DNA of 14,011 nucleotides from a bacterium (GTDB lineage Bacteria; Atribacterota; Phoenicimicrobiia; Phoenicimicrobiales; Phoenicimicrobiaceae): the NCBI GenBank assembly GCA_018819665.1, contig JAHJOY010000228.1, positions 1 through 14,011 of the forward strand. Direction: 5' to 3'. The position numbers and the translations under genes are program-made. The notes under the pieces were generated by a model. The model was not told the DNA's origin. It saw only the letters and a list, made by a program, of their open reading frames with translations, and ran no database searches. Below, one piece after another: positions 5,841 through 11,798 of this stretch (position 1 is the first letter of the stretch; every line of letters starts with the position of its first letter).

Positions 5841-7199
5841 ATGTCTTCTATATTAATTAAAAATTTAAAAGAGATTGTAACTATGGACAGAGAAAGAACC
5901 AGATTAAAAAGTTACAGTCTTTTGATTAAAGATAATATAATAAGCAAAATTGCCCGTGATATAAAAGTTGAAGCTGATGAGATAATTGACGGTTCTGATT
6001 ATTTTCTTTATCCTGGGCTGATTAATACCCATCACCACTTTTACCAAACCTTAACCAGAAATATTCCTCAAGTACAGAATGTAGAGCTATTTAATTGGTT
6101 AAAATATCTTTACCCTATCTGGTCTCGCTTAACTCCCGAAGCGGTTTATTACAGCAGTCTGGTAGCTATGGGAGAACTTCTAAAGACCGGTTGCACTACT
6201 GCAGTGGATCAATTCTATGTTTTTCCCAAGGACCAGCCAAAAGAACTGGTAGATGAAGAATTCAGAGCAGCTCAAGAAATTAGCATCCGATTTCATGGAA
6301 GTAGAGGTTCTATGTCTTTAAGTGAAAAAGATGGTGGATTGCCTCCGGATTCAGTAGTGCAGACAGAAGAAGAGATACTGACCGATTCTCAGCGGGTTAT
6401 CGAAAAATTTCATAATTACAAGCCTTTTGCTATGCAAAGAGTGGTATTATCCCCTTGTTCCCCATTTTCCGTTACTGAAAATCTTTTAAGAGAATCGATT
6501 AAATTAGCTCGGAATTATAAAGTGGGGAGTCATACTCATCTGGCAGAGACTAAAGATGAAGATGAATTTTGTCAGGAAACTTTTGGTCTGCGGCCATTGG
6601 ATTATATGGAAAAAGTCGGCTGGTTGGGAGATGATGTCTGGTTTGCCCATTGTGTCCACCTAAATGAAAAAGAAATAAATTTATTAGCTGAAACAGGAAC
6701 GGGAGTAGCTCATTGTCCGGTTTCCAATCAGAAACTGGCTTCCGGGGCAGCGAATATCCCTTATATGTTAAAAAAGAAAGTGGCGGTGGGATTGGCAGTT
6801 GATGGCAGTGCCAGCAATGATTCCTCTAATATGATTGCAGAACTTAAAGCAGCTTTTTTGATGCATCGGTTAATTTATGGTATCTCCAGTATATCTACCG
6901 AAGAGGTACTGAGCATGGCTACCAATGGTGGTCGTGATGTCCTTAACCAGCCGGAGATCGGCAGTCTTGAAGAAGGGAAAGCGGCAGATATGTTTCTAAT
7001 CAATACAAAAAGATTAGGATTTGCCGGGGGTTTGTCCGATTCTGTTTCTGCTCTGGTAACTTCTGGTGATTCTCAAATTGTGGATATTACTATAGTTAAT
7101 GGTAAGATTGTAGTTCGCGATGGAAGATTGGTTACTATTGATGAAGATAAAGTGGCGGAAAAAGCAAATAAAATTTCCCAAAAAATGATTGACGGATAA
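5841..7199 (+). CDS. 8-oxoguanine deaminase-like amidohydrolase
   Basis: A 452-residue zinc-dependent deaminase of the AtzA/TrzN (COG0402) branch of the amidohydrolase superfamily. Metal and catalytic residues are visible: H64 and H66 in NTHHHF, H233 and E236 in HTHLAE, H270 in FAHCVHL, and D321 in AVDGSAS. The segment FHGSRGSMSLSEKDGGLPP (151-169) and the overall pattern match proteins described as 8-oxoguanine deaminase, which convert 8-oxoguanine to urate and ammonia. Other COG0402 deaminases (guanine, isocytosine, S-adenosylhomocysteine) are possible. Position next to xdhABC and ssnA supports a purine substrate, and its product would be the same urate that XDH makes. The ATG is preceded by GGGGAG and sits immediately after a large palindrome. 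Confidence 0.82.
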   Translation: MSSILIKNLKEIVTMDRERTRLKSYSLLIKDNIISKIARDIKVEADEIIDGSDYFLYPGLINTHHHFYQTLTRNIPQVQNVELFNWLKYLYPIWSRLTPEAVYYSSLVAMGELLKTGCTTAVDQFYVFPKDQPKELVDEEFRAAQEISIRFHGSRGSMSLSEKDGGLPPDSVVQTEEEILTDSQRVIEKFHNYKPFAMQRVVLSPCSPFSVTENLLRESIKLARNYKVGSHTHLAETKDEDEFCQETFGLRPLDYMEKVGWLGDDVWFAHCVHLNEKEINLLAETGTGVAHCPVSNQKLASGAANIPYMLKKKVAVGLAVDGSASNDSSNMIAELKAAFLMHRLIYGISSISTEEVLSMATNGGRDVLNQPEIGSLEEGKAADMFLINTKRLGFAGGLSDSVSALVTSGDSQIVDITIVNGKIVVRDGRLVTIDEDKVAEKANKISQKMIDG

Positions 7200-7266
7200 T
7201 GGGGTCAGGCCTACACTTGACACTTGTCTACAAATTTTTAAAGTGTCAAGTGTAGGCCTGACCCCA
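7200..7266. repeat. perfect 26-bp inverted repeat, GGGGTCAGG family, copy 2
   Basis: Arms 7200-7225 and 7241-7266 are exact reverse complements over 26 bp with a 15-nt loop. It starts on the base after the deaminase stop codon. It shares GGGGTCAGG(T/C)CT and TTGACA with the element at 5732-5816, but the arms are not identical between copies. It fills two thirds of the gap before ssnA. Confidence 0.95.
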
Positions 7267-7289
7267 CCTATAAGAAAAGGAAGGAGGGG
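7262..7289 (+). promoter_or_regulatory. possible anti-Shine-Dalgarno pairing before ssnA
   Basis: CCCCACCT (7262-7269) can pair with AGGAGGGG (7282-7289) with one A-A mismatch and a 12-nt loop. The second half contains the ssnA ribosome binding site, and the first bases belong to the right foot of the 26-bp palindrome. This repeats the geometry at 5812-5829 less perfectly. Function is inferred, not shown. Confidence 0.28.
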
Positions 7290-7295
7290 AGAAAA

Positions 7296-8627
7296 ATGTT
7301 GATTATCGGAAACGGAACAGTTTTAACTTTTGATAAAGATTCCCGAGTTATTTCTAACGGCGGAGTAGTAATCGAGGAAGAGAATGTTGTTGCTATCGGA
7401 GAGACAGAAAAATTAATTTCAAAATATCCTGAAGCTGCATTTAAAGATGTTCAGGGTAAGATAATAATGCCGGGCATGATTAATACCCATATGCATCTTT
7501 ATAGCACTTTTGCTCGAGGTATGGACCTTAAAACTGACCAGCCGCCTAAAAATTTTGTGGAAATTTTAGAAAAACTATGGTGGAGATTAGATAAGGTTTT
7601 AAACGAGGAAGATATATATTGTAGTGCTATTTATGCTCTTTTAGATTGTGTTAAAAAAGGAACCACTACTATTTTTGACCATCATGCCAGCAGTAATCTT
7701 ATCGATGGTAGTTTAGATATAATTACTGAAGCAGTCCGTCAGACCGGTATTCGAGCTAATCTATCTTACGAGATTTCTGACCGGGACGGTCATGAAAAGG
7801 CCTTAGATGGAATCAGAGAAAACGAAAGATTTATAAAAAAGGCGCAACTAAAAGGTAAAAGTTACTTAGGAGGGATGATCGGACTTCATGCTTCTTTTAC
7901 TTTGAATAATGAAACCTTATCTGAAGTGGCTGCTCTGGCAGATGAGCTGGGAGTACCTTTTCATATTCATGTTGCAGAGGGTATAGCTGATTTCTATGAA
8001 AGCAAAACCCGGGGTTATAAAGGAGTAGCAGAACGCTTAAATCGTTTTCATATCTTGCGACCCGGAACTTTAGCTATCCATGGGGTTCATCTTAAAGAAG
8101 AGGAATTGGAAATTTTAAAGAACAATGACAGTTATTTAATTCATAATCCCGAATCTAATATGGGCAATGCCGTGGGTGCGGCTCCAATTAAGGCTGCCAT
8201 AGATAAAGGTATAACAGTAGGATTGGGGACTGACGGTTATACTACCGATATGTTTGAAAGTATTAAAGTGGCTAATCTCTTACAAAAACACGAGTCACAT
8301 AATCCTCAGGCTGGCTGGGAAGAGGTCTTTCAGATGGCTTTTAAGAATAACCGTGATATTGCCGCCAGGTTCTTTGGTGAAACTTTGGGAGTCCTTCAGA
8401 CCGGAGCCCCAGCTGATGTTATAGTGGTAAATTATTATCCGCCTACTCCTATTACCAGTGAAAATGCTTATTTCCATATTTTATTCGGCATAAGCGGAGA
8501 TATGGTCGATACCACTATTGTAGGCGGCAAAATATTAATGGAAGATCGAGAGATAAGTGGTTTAGATTACGAAAGAATTATCAGAAGAGTAAAAGAACAA
8601 GCAAAAAACTTTTGGAAACGATTTTAA
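7296..8627 (+). CDS. ssnA: SsnA, putative purine aminohydrolase
   Basis: A 443-residue member of the COG0402 amidohydrolases, recognised as SsnA by its start MLIIGNG, the NTHMHLYSTFARG segment (63-75) and TTTIFDHHAS (123-132). Expected metal and catalytic residues are H65 and H67, H225 in HIHVAE, H262 in IHGVHL and D313 in GTDGYTTDM. SsnA occurs with xdh, ygeW/X/Y and ygfK in anaerobic purine-degradation and selenium-linked gene sets; a guanine-deaminase-like reaction giving xanthine is the usual proposal. Here it follows the other deaminase, so the operon has two distinct deaminases (clearly different sequences, not a recent duplication). AAGGAGG (7281-7287) gives a strong ribosome binding site 8 nt before the ATG. 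Family confidence is high, exact substrate moderate. Confidence 0.88.
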   Translation: MLIIGNGTVLTFDKDSRVISNGGVVIEEENVVAIGETEKLISKYPEAAFKDVQGKIIMPGMINTHMHLYSTFARGMDLKTDQPPKNFVEILEKLWWRLDKVLNEEDIYCSAIYALLDCVKKGTTTIFDHHASSNLIDGSLDIITEAVRQTGIRANLSYEISDRDGHEKALDGIRENERFIKKAQLKGKSYLGGMIGLHASFTLNNETLSEVAALADELGVPFHIHVAEGIADFYESKTRGYKGVAERLNRFHILRPGTLAIHGVHLKEEELEILKNNDSYLIHNPESNMGNAVGAAPIKAAIDKGITVGLGTDGYTTDMFESIKVANLLQKHESHNPQAGWEEVFQMAFKNNRDIAARFFGETLGVLQTGAPADVIVVNYYPPTPITSENAYFHILFGISGDMVDTTIVGGKILMEDREISGLDYERIIRRVKEQAKNFWKRF

Positions 8628-8632
8628 AAAAA

Positions 8633-8665
8633 GAACAGGGGACGGTTCTCTGTTCCTCTTTTTCC
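8633..8665 (+). repeat. palindromic repeat, AACCGT family, copy 3; possible weak terminator
   Basis: GAACAG (8633-8638) and CTGTTC (8650-8655) enclose GGGACGGTTCT, the reverse complement of the core at 2057-2067. It begins 5 nt after the ssnA stop. A-rich sequence lies before the stem and CTCTTTTT after it, so it could act as a weak terminator on either strand, but the stem is only 6 bp and the cupin gene follows closely in the same direction. Confidence 0.7.
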
Positions 8666-8701
8666 AAATAATGTTGAATAGCAGGGGGTGAAGGAGGATA
8701 T

Positions 8702-9037
8702 ATGCAAAGGGTAAATGAGAAAGAATGTAAATTTAGGGAAGGAGATTGGGGAGTAAAATATATTCTGAGAGGACCCCGTATCGATTGGGGAATAATTCTT
8801 TTAAAACCAGGTAAAACTACGGGTGCTCATGGGCATAAAGAGGTAGAGGAGACTTTTTATTTTATAAAAGGTTCTCCTAAAATTTTGGTGAATGATGTGG
8901 AATATAGAGTAAAAGAAGGAGATGCCTTTCGATTAGAACCTCTTGAAAAACACGATATTGTGAATGATACTCAGGAAGAGGTAAAGTTGATATTTATTAA
9001 AACTCCTTATCTTCCTGAAGATAAGATTACCTATTAA
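8702..9037 (+). CDS. small single-domain cupin protein
   Basis: A 111-residue single-domain beta-barrel protein of the Cupin_2 type. Cupin motif 1 is visible as GAHGHKEVEETFYFIKG (about 41-57), with two His and a Glu as likely metal ligands. Motif 2 is GDAFRLEPLEKHDIVN (about 73-88), with the fourth ligand His. All four expected ligands are present, so it probably binds a metal and may be an enzyme (isomerase, lyase or dioxygenase-type) rather than only a binding protein. AAGGAGGA lies just before the ATG. It is the last gene of the purine block, 74 nt after ssnA, which suggests a role on a pathway intermediate, but cupins are too diverse to name a reaction. Confidence 0.82.
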   Translation: MQRVNEKECKFREGDWGVKYILRGPRIDWGIILLKPGKTTGAHGHKEVEETFYFIKGSPKILVNDVEYRVKEGDAFRLEPLEKHDIVNDTQEEVKLIFIKTPYLPEDKITY

Positions 9038-9367
9038 TATAGATATAATTTAGTTGTATAGAAATTTCTTTTTTCCGTAAGCCCCAATTAGCATATAGTA
9101 ATAAAACGAAAAATGAAAAGCGCAAAACGTAAAACCATAGCTTAAAATTAAAAATTTAAATATATTGTTTTATCTATTGAGCATCATATTTCTTATCCCG
9201 CATACTATATAGCAAAATAAAAAGATAAAGAAGCAAAAAAATAAAACTTAAAATTTAGTATTGAGAGAAAAAGTTTTAAGTTTTGAATTATGGTTTTTCG
9301 CTTTTAGTTTTAAATTTTTAGCTATATACTAAAAATTGAAAAATTGTATTTGAGACTAACGCCTAAT
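9038..9367. other. AT-rich spacer between convergent operons with long imperfect inverted repeat
   Basis: No gene is recognised in these 330 bp. About 9091-9150 and the reverse complement of 9271-9330 share, in the same order, TATAG, AAAAGCG, AAACCATA and AAAACTTA-like pieces, forming a gapped imperfect inverted repeat around an AT-rich centre. A 9-bp perfect hairpin, AATTTTTAG (9313-9321) / CTAAAAATT (9329-9337), lies close to the end of ktrA. No GC-rich stem followed by a T-run is seen for either operon, so the terminators are either AT-rich hairpins or factor-dependent. Confidence 0.55.
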
Positions 9368-10024
9368 TTAATGGCTAGATTTACCAGCTAATTCAGTAAT
9401 TTTTTTAGTCTCTCCAATTACAATTAGAAAATCTCCCTTTTTTATTACATCTTTTGCCTTAGGTGAGATATTAAAGCTATTATCTCTTTTTATAGCTAAA
9501 ACATTTATTCCGTATTTATTCCGCAAGTCAAGTTCACTCAAAGTTTTATCTATAAAGTCAGGCAAGGCTTCAATTTCAATAACACTATGATCAGGCTCTA
9601 ATTCTATATAATCTTTAATATTAGGTGTAATTAAACTTCGAGCAATTCTGATCCCCATATCTCTTTCGGGAAATACTATTTTATCGACGCCAATCTTTTC
9701 CAAGACCTTTCCATGAAGAGCATTTTGGGCTTTTGCAACAATATATTTTATTCCCATTTCTTTTAATATAATAGCAGCTAAGATACTTGATTCTAAAATT
9801 GAGCCGACACCTACAATTGCTGCATCAAAGTTCTTTGCGCCCAGTTCAACCAGGGCCCTTTCATCGGAAATATCTGCTTGAACGGCTTCAGTTATTTTGT
9901 CTTTTAAGGCATTTACTCTTTCCGGATCACTATCTACTCCCAGGACTTCATATCCCAATTCTGTCAGGGTTATGGCTACTGACGAACCAAACCTGCCCAG
10001 ACCAAGAACTATAAATTGTTTCAT
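9368..10024 (-). CDS. ktrA: KtrA, RCK regulatory subunit of a potassium channel/transporter
   Basis: A 218-residue cytoplasmic protein with one RCK unit, matching the length and pattern of Bacillus KtrA (about 222). The Rossmann-fold RCK_N domain opens with VLGLGRFG (6-13), and the second strand ends in acidic VDSD (D31, D33), as expected for binding ATP/ADP or NAD(H). The KAQN and VLEKIGVDKIVFPERDMG segments are strongly KtrA-like. RCK_C spans about 135-215. An octameric ring of KtrA gates KtrB. AAGGAGG lies 9 nt before the ATG. The gene is separated from ktrB by 389 bp of repeats, so it may be transcribed independently of the other three potassium genes. Confidence 0.9.
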   Translation of the reverse strand: MKQFIVLGLGRFGSSVAITLTELGYEVLGVDSDPERVNALKDKITEAVQADISDERALVELGAKNFDAAIVGVGSILESSILAAIILKEMGIKYIVAKAQNALHGKVLEKIGVDKIVFPERDMGIRIARSLITPNIKDYIELEPDHSVIEIEALPDFIDKTLSELDLRNKYGINVLAIKRDNSFNISPKAKDVIKKGDFLIVIGETKKITELAGKSSH

Positions 10025-10063
10025 GAAAAATTCCCTCCTTTTTTATTTAGTCGTTAGTATTTA

Positions 10064-10118
10064 GTAGCAGCACGGCGTGCCGTGTTGGAAAAGAAGACAC
10101 GGCACGCCGTGCCTCTAC
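10064..10118. repeat. GC-rich palindrome framed by GTAG/CTAC
   Basis: A 16-bp perfect inverted repeat pairs GCACGGCGTGCCGTGT (10070-10085) with its complement at 10097-10112 across an 11-nt loop. After two mismatches the pairing resumes with GTAG (10064-10067) and CTAC (10115-10118). Each arm is itself nearly self-complementary (CACGGC/GCCGTG). The GTAG/CTAC frame also bounds the palindromes at 435-521. Confidence 0.85.
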
Positions 10119-10140
10119 ACTGATTTGGTATTAATTCTTT

Positions 10141-10188
10141 AACTAGACAACCAGGTAACCAATTAACCAACTAACTAATTAACTAAAT
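10141..10188 (+). repeat. octamer tandem array, six units
   Basis: Six consecutive 8-nt units: AACTAGAC, AACCAGGT, AACCAATT, AACCAACT, AACTAATT, AACTAAAT. The consensus AAC(C/T)A is kept in every unit while the last three bases vary. The reverse complement of this unit type appears at 10373-10404. Confidence 0.75.
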
Positions 10189-10191
10189 GCG

Positions 10192-10218
10192 AGATACGAT
10201 TCACGAGATACGAGATAC
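10192..10218 (-). repeat. 27-nt dispersed repeat, copy B
   Basis: Exact reverse complement of 344-370. On the - strand it is preceded by an AGAAGCCAG / AGAAGTCGG region similar to what precedes copy A, so the order of modules relative to the downstream gene is the same in both gaps. Confidence 0.85.
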
Positions 10219-10303
10219 GATTTTATTCCGACTTCTGAATACTGGCTTCTATTTCTTTCATTCTTTGCTATACTATATACTTATCTTATCCGCTATAGTA
10301 TAT

Positions 10304-10330
10304 GCTAACGACTATTCACTAACGACTAAA
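10304..10330 (+). repeat. leader repeat GCTAACGACTATTCAC...CTAACGACTAAA, copy B
   Basis: Matches 523-556 except that one TATTCAC heptamer is missing. Its last 13 bases form one end of the terminal inverted repeat pair of the element at 10046-10330. Confidence 0.8.
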
Positions 10331-10332
10331 TT

Positions 10333-10408
10333 GACTGGGCGACTATCTAACCGGTAAACTAACATGTAAGCCAATTGGTAAATTGGTAGATTGGTGAATT
10401 GGTCAATT
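10333..10408 (+). repeat. octamer tandem array, inverted relative to 10141-10188
   Basis: From 10373 the units are AATTGGTA, AATTGGTA, GATTGGTG, AATTGGTC, followed by AATT. The same 8-nt register can be followed back to 10333 with decayed units (GACTGGGC, GACTATCT, AACCGGTA, AACTAACA, TGTAAGCC). Read on the other strand the clear units are ACCAATT-like, as in the array at 10141-10188. It ends 5 nt before the stop codon of ktrB. Confidence 0.7.
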
Positions 10409-10413
10409 TATTT

Positions 10414-11754
10414 TTATCCTACCATAATTTTCTCTTCAGGATATTTAATTATTTCTGATTCTCGTTTTTGAATTAATGATAAGGCAAGACCTAAAGGTCC
10501 AATTCTACCGATAAACATAGTGATAATAATTATAATCTTCCCAGCTATACTCAAAGACGAAGTAATACCTGTTGACAATCCTACTGTGCCAAAAGCAGAA
10601 ACAACCTCGAATAATACTTTTATAAAATCCTCTCCTTCTACATAGGATAATAGAATGGTCATGGTAATAACCAGACCCAAGGAGAGGGTGATAACAGTTA
10701 AGACTTTAGGAATTATATCCTGTGATATTCTTCTTTTTAAGATTTGAATCTCTTCTTTCCCTTTTAGTGAGGACCAGACGTATAATATAAGCAAACCGAA
10801 AGTAGTAGTCTTAATCCCTCCCCCGGTAGAACTGGGAGAGGCACCTATAAACATTAAGATAATAATTAAGAAAAGGGTGGCATTTTGCATACTTCCAATG
10901 TGTATGGTATTAAAACCCGCAGTACGAGCGGTAACCGATTGGAAAATTGAACCATATATTTTTTCGGGGAAATTCAAATCTCTTAGAGTGGAAGGATTGT
11001 TAGATTCTATAAAGAATATAATTGTAAAACCGATTAGAATAAGTATAAAACTGATTTTTAAAGCTAATTTAGCGTGTAAGGAGAGGGTTCCGTTTTTTCC
11101 GTATTGAAAAAGTTCTAATAAAACCAAGAATCCGATCCCTCCCAATATAATTAAAATCATAAAAGTAAGATTTATAATTAAATCTCCTTTGTAGCGCATT
11201 ATACTGTCTGAAAAGAGCGAAAATCCGGCATTGCAAAAGGCGGAAATAGAATGGAAGACCGCCAGATACAAAGCTTGTAATGGGGAATAGATCTTCTGCC
11301 AGCAAAAGAACAGGATAGTTGCCCCTACAACTTCGATTACTGCCGTAAATATTAAGATATATTTAGCTAAACGAACTAATCCTCCGATAGAAAATTGGTT
11401 TAAGGATTCCTGCATTATTAATCTTTGCCTTAAAGAGATTCTTTTCCCCGCTAAAAAGGCAAACATGGTGGACATAGTCATTATCCCTAATCCACCGCAT
11501 TGCAAGAGAATCAGGATAACCAATTGTCCAAAAGTAGAAAAATCTTTTCCTGTATCCAGCACAATCAATCCGGTAACACAAGTGGCAGAAGTGGCAGTGA
11601 AAAGGGCATTAATAAAACCGACACTATTCCCTGTACTGGAAGCTGCGGGTATATTAAGAAGGATAGCGCCTATAATAATTACTGTCAGAAACCCAAATAA
11701 TAATACTTGTGGTGGCGATAGTTTTTTTTCTTTAATTGTTTTAATAAGTGATAT
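10414..11754 (-). CDS. ktrB: KtrB, potassium-translocating membrane subunit; noncanonical start
   Basis: A TrkH/KtrB-superfamily membrane protein, about 446 residues, that forms the potassium pathway gated by KtrA. All four selectivity-filter loops are seen: TATSATCVTG (53-62), SAFCNAGF (171-178), TARTAGFN (275-282) and SAFGTVGLSTG (386-396). The mid-membrane gating loop GASPSSTGGGIK (304-315) and a C-terminus KYPEEKIMVG typical of KtrB are also present. The first conventional start (TTG at 11568) would delete the first helix and first pore loop. The frame is open back to a TAA at 11763-11761 and encodes the conserved KLSPPQVLLFGF segment, but contains no ATG, GTG or TTG there. A GAGGT (11767-11763) stands 8 nt before an ATA at 11754, which I take as start; an ATT start or a sequencing error is possible. 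Family call is strong, start uncertain. Confidence 0.82.
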   Translation of the reverse strand: MSLIKTIKEKKLSPPQVLLFGFLTVIIIGAILLNIPAASSTGNSVGFINALFTATSATCVTGLIVLDTGKDFSTFGQLVILILLQCGGLGIMTMSTMFAFLAGKRISLRQRLIMQESLNQFSIGGLVRLAKYILIFTAVIEVVGATILFFCWQKIYSPLQALYLAVFHSISAFCNAGFSLFSDSIMRYKGDLIINLTFMILIILGGIGFLVLLELFQYGKNGTLSLHAKLALKISFILILIGFTIIFFIESNNPSTLRDLNFPEKIYGSIFQSVTARTAGFNTIHIGSMQNATLFLIIILMFIGASPSSTGGGIKTTTFGLLILYVWSSLKGKEEIQILKRRISQDIIPKVLTVITLSLGLVITMTILLSYVEGEDFIKVLFEVVSAFGTVGLSTGITSSLSIAGKIIIIITMFIGRIGPLGLALSLIQKRESEIIKYPEEKIMVG

Positions 11755-11762
11755 AGTTTCTT

Positions 11763-11767
11763 ACCTC
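11763..11767 (-). promoter_or_regulatory. ribosome binding site pointing to an ATA start of ktrB
   Basis: On the - strand, AACGAGGTAA followed by AAGAAACT places GAGGT 8 nt before ATA (11754-11752). The gene's frame has no standard start codon between the in-frame TAA here and the first pore loop. The in-frame ATT codons (11745-11743, 11736-11734) are 17 and 26 nt away, too far for this site. Confidence 0.4.
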
Positions 11768-11798
11768 GTTTTTTAAATTTAGCTTTTAATTTAAATTG

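Larger units (their letters stand above)
10046..10330. repeat. 285-bp MITE-like element with 13-bp terminal inverted repeats
   Basis: TTTAGTCGTTAGT (10046-10058) and ACTAACGACTAAA (10318-10330) are perfect inverted repeats. Between them are a 16-bp palindrome, an octamer array, a 27-nt block found elsewhere in the window, and an AT-rich palindrome (TATACTATA 10269-10277 with TATAGTATA 10294-10302). There is no coding capacity and I see no clear target-site duplication. It fills most of the gap in front of ktrA. Whether it is a mobile unit or an assemblage of separate repeats cannot be decided here. Confidence 0.5.

Noticed and set aside
9787..10014. Open frames opposite ktrA, ktrB, trkH and within xdhA
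   Set aside because: They lie wholly inside well-supported genes in other frames, lack ribosome sites and have low-complexity or unlikely compositions.
10141..10408. Possible CRISPR-like array because of regular short repeats
   Set aside because: The period is 8 nt with no spacer, units drift continuously, and no cas gene is present.
10414..11568. ktrB starting at TTG 11568 as a 384-residue protein
   Set aside because: This removes the first membrane helix and first selectivity-filter loop, which are encoded in the same open frame upstream.
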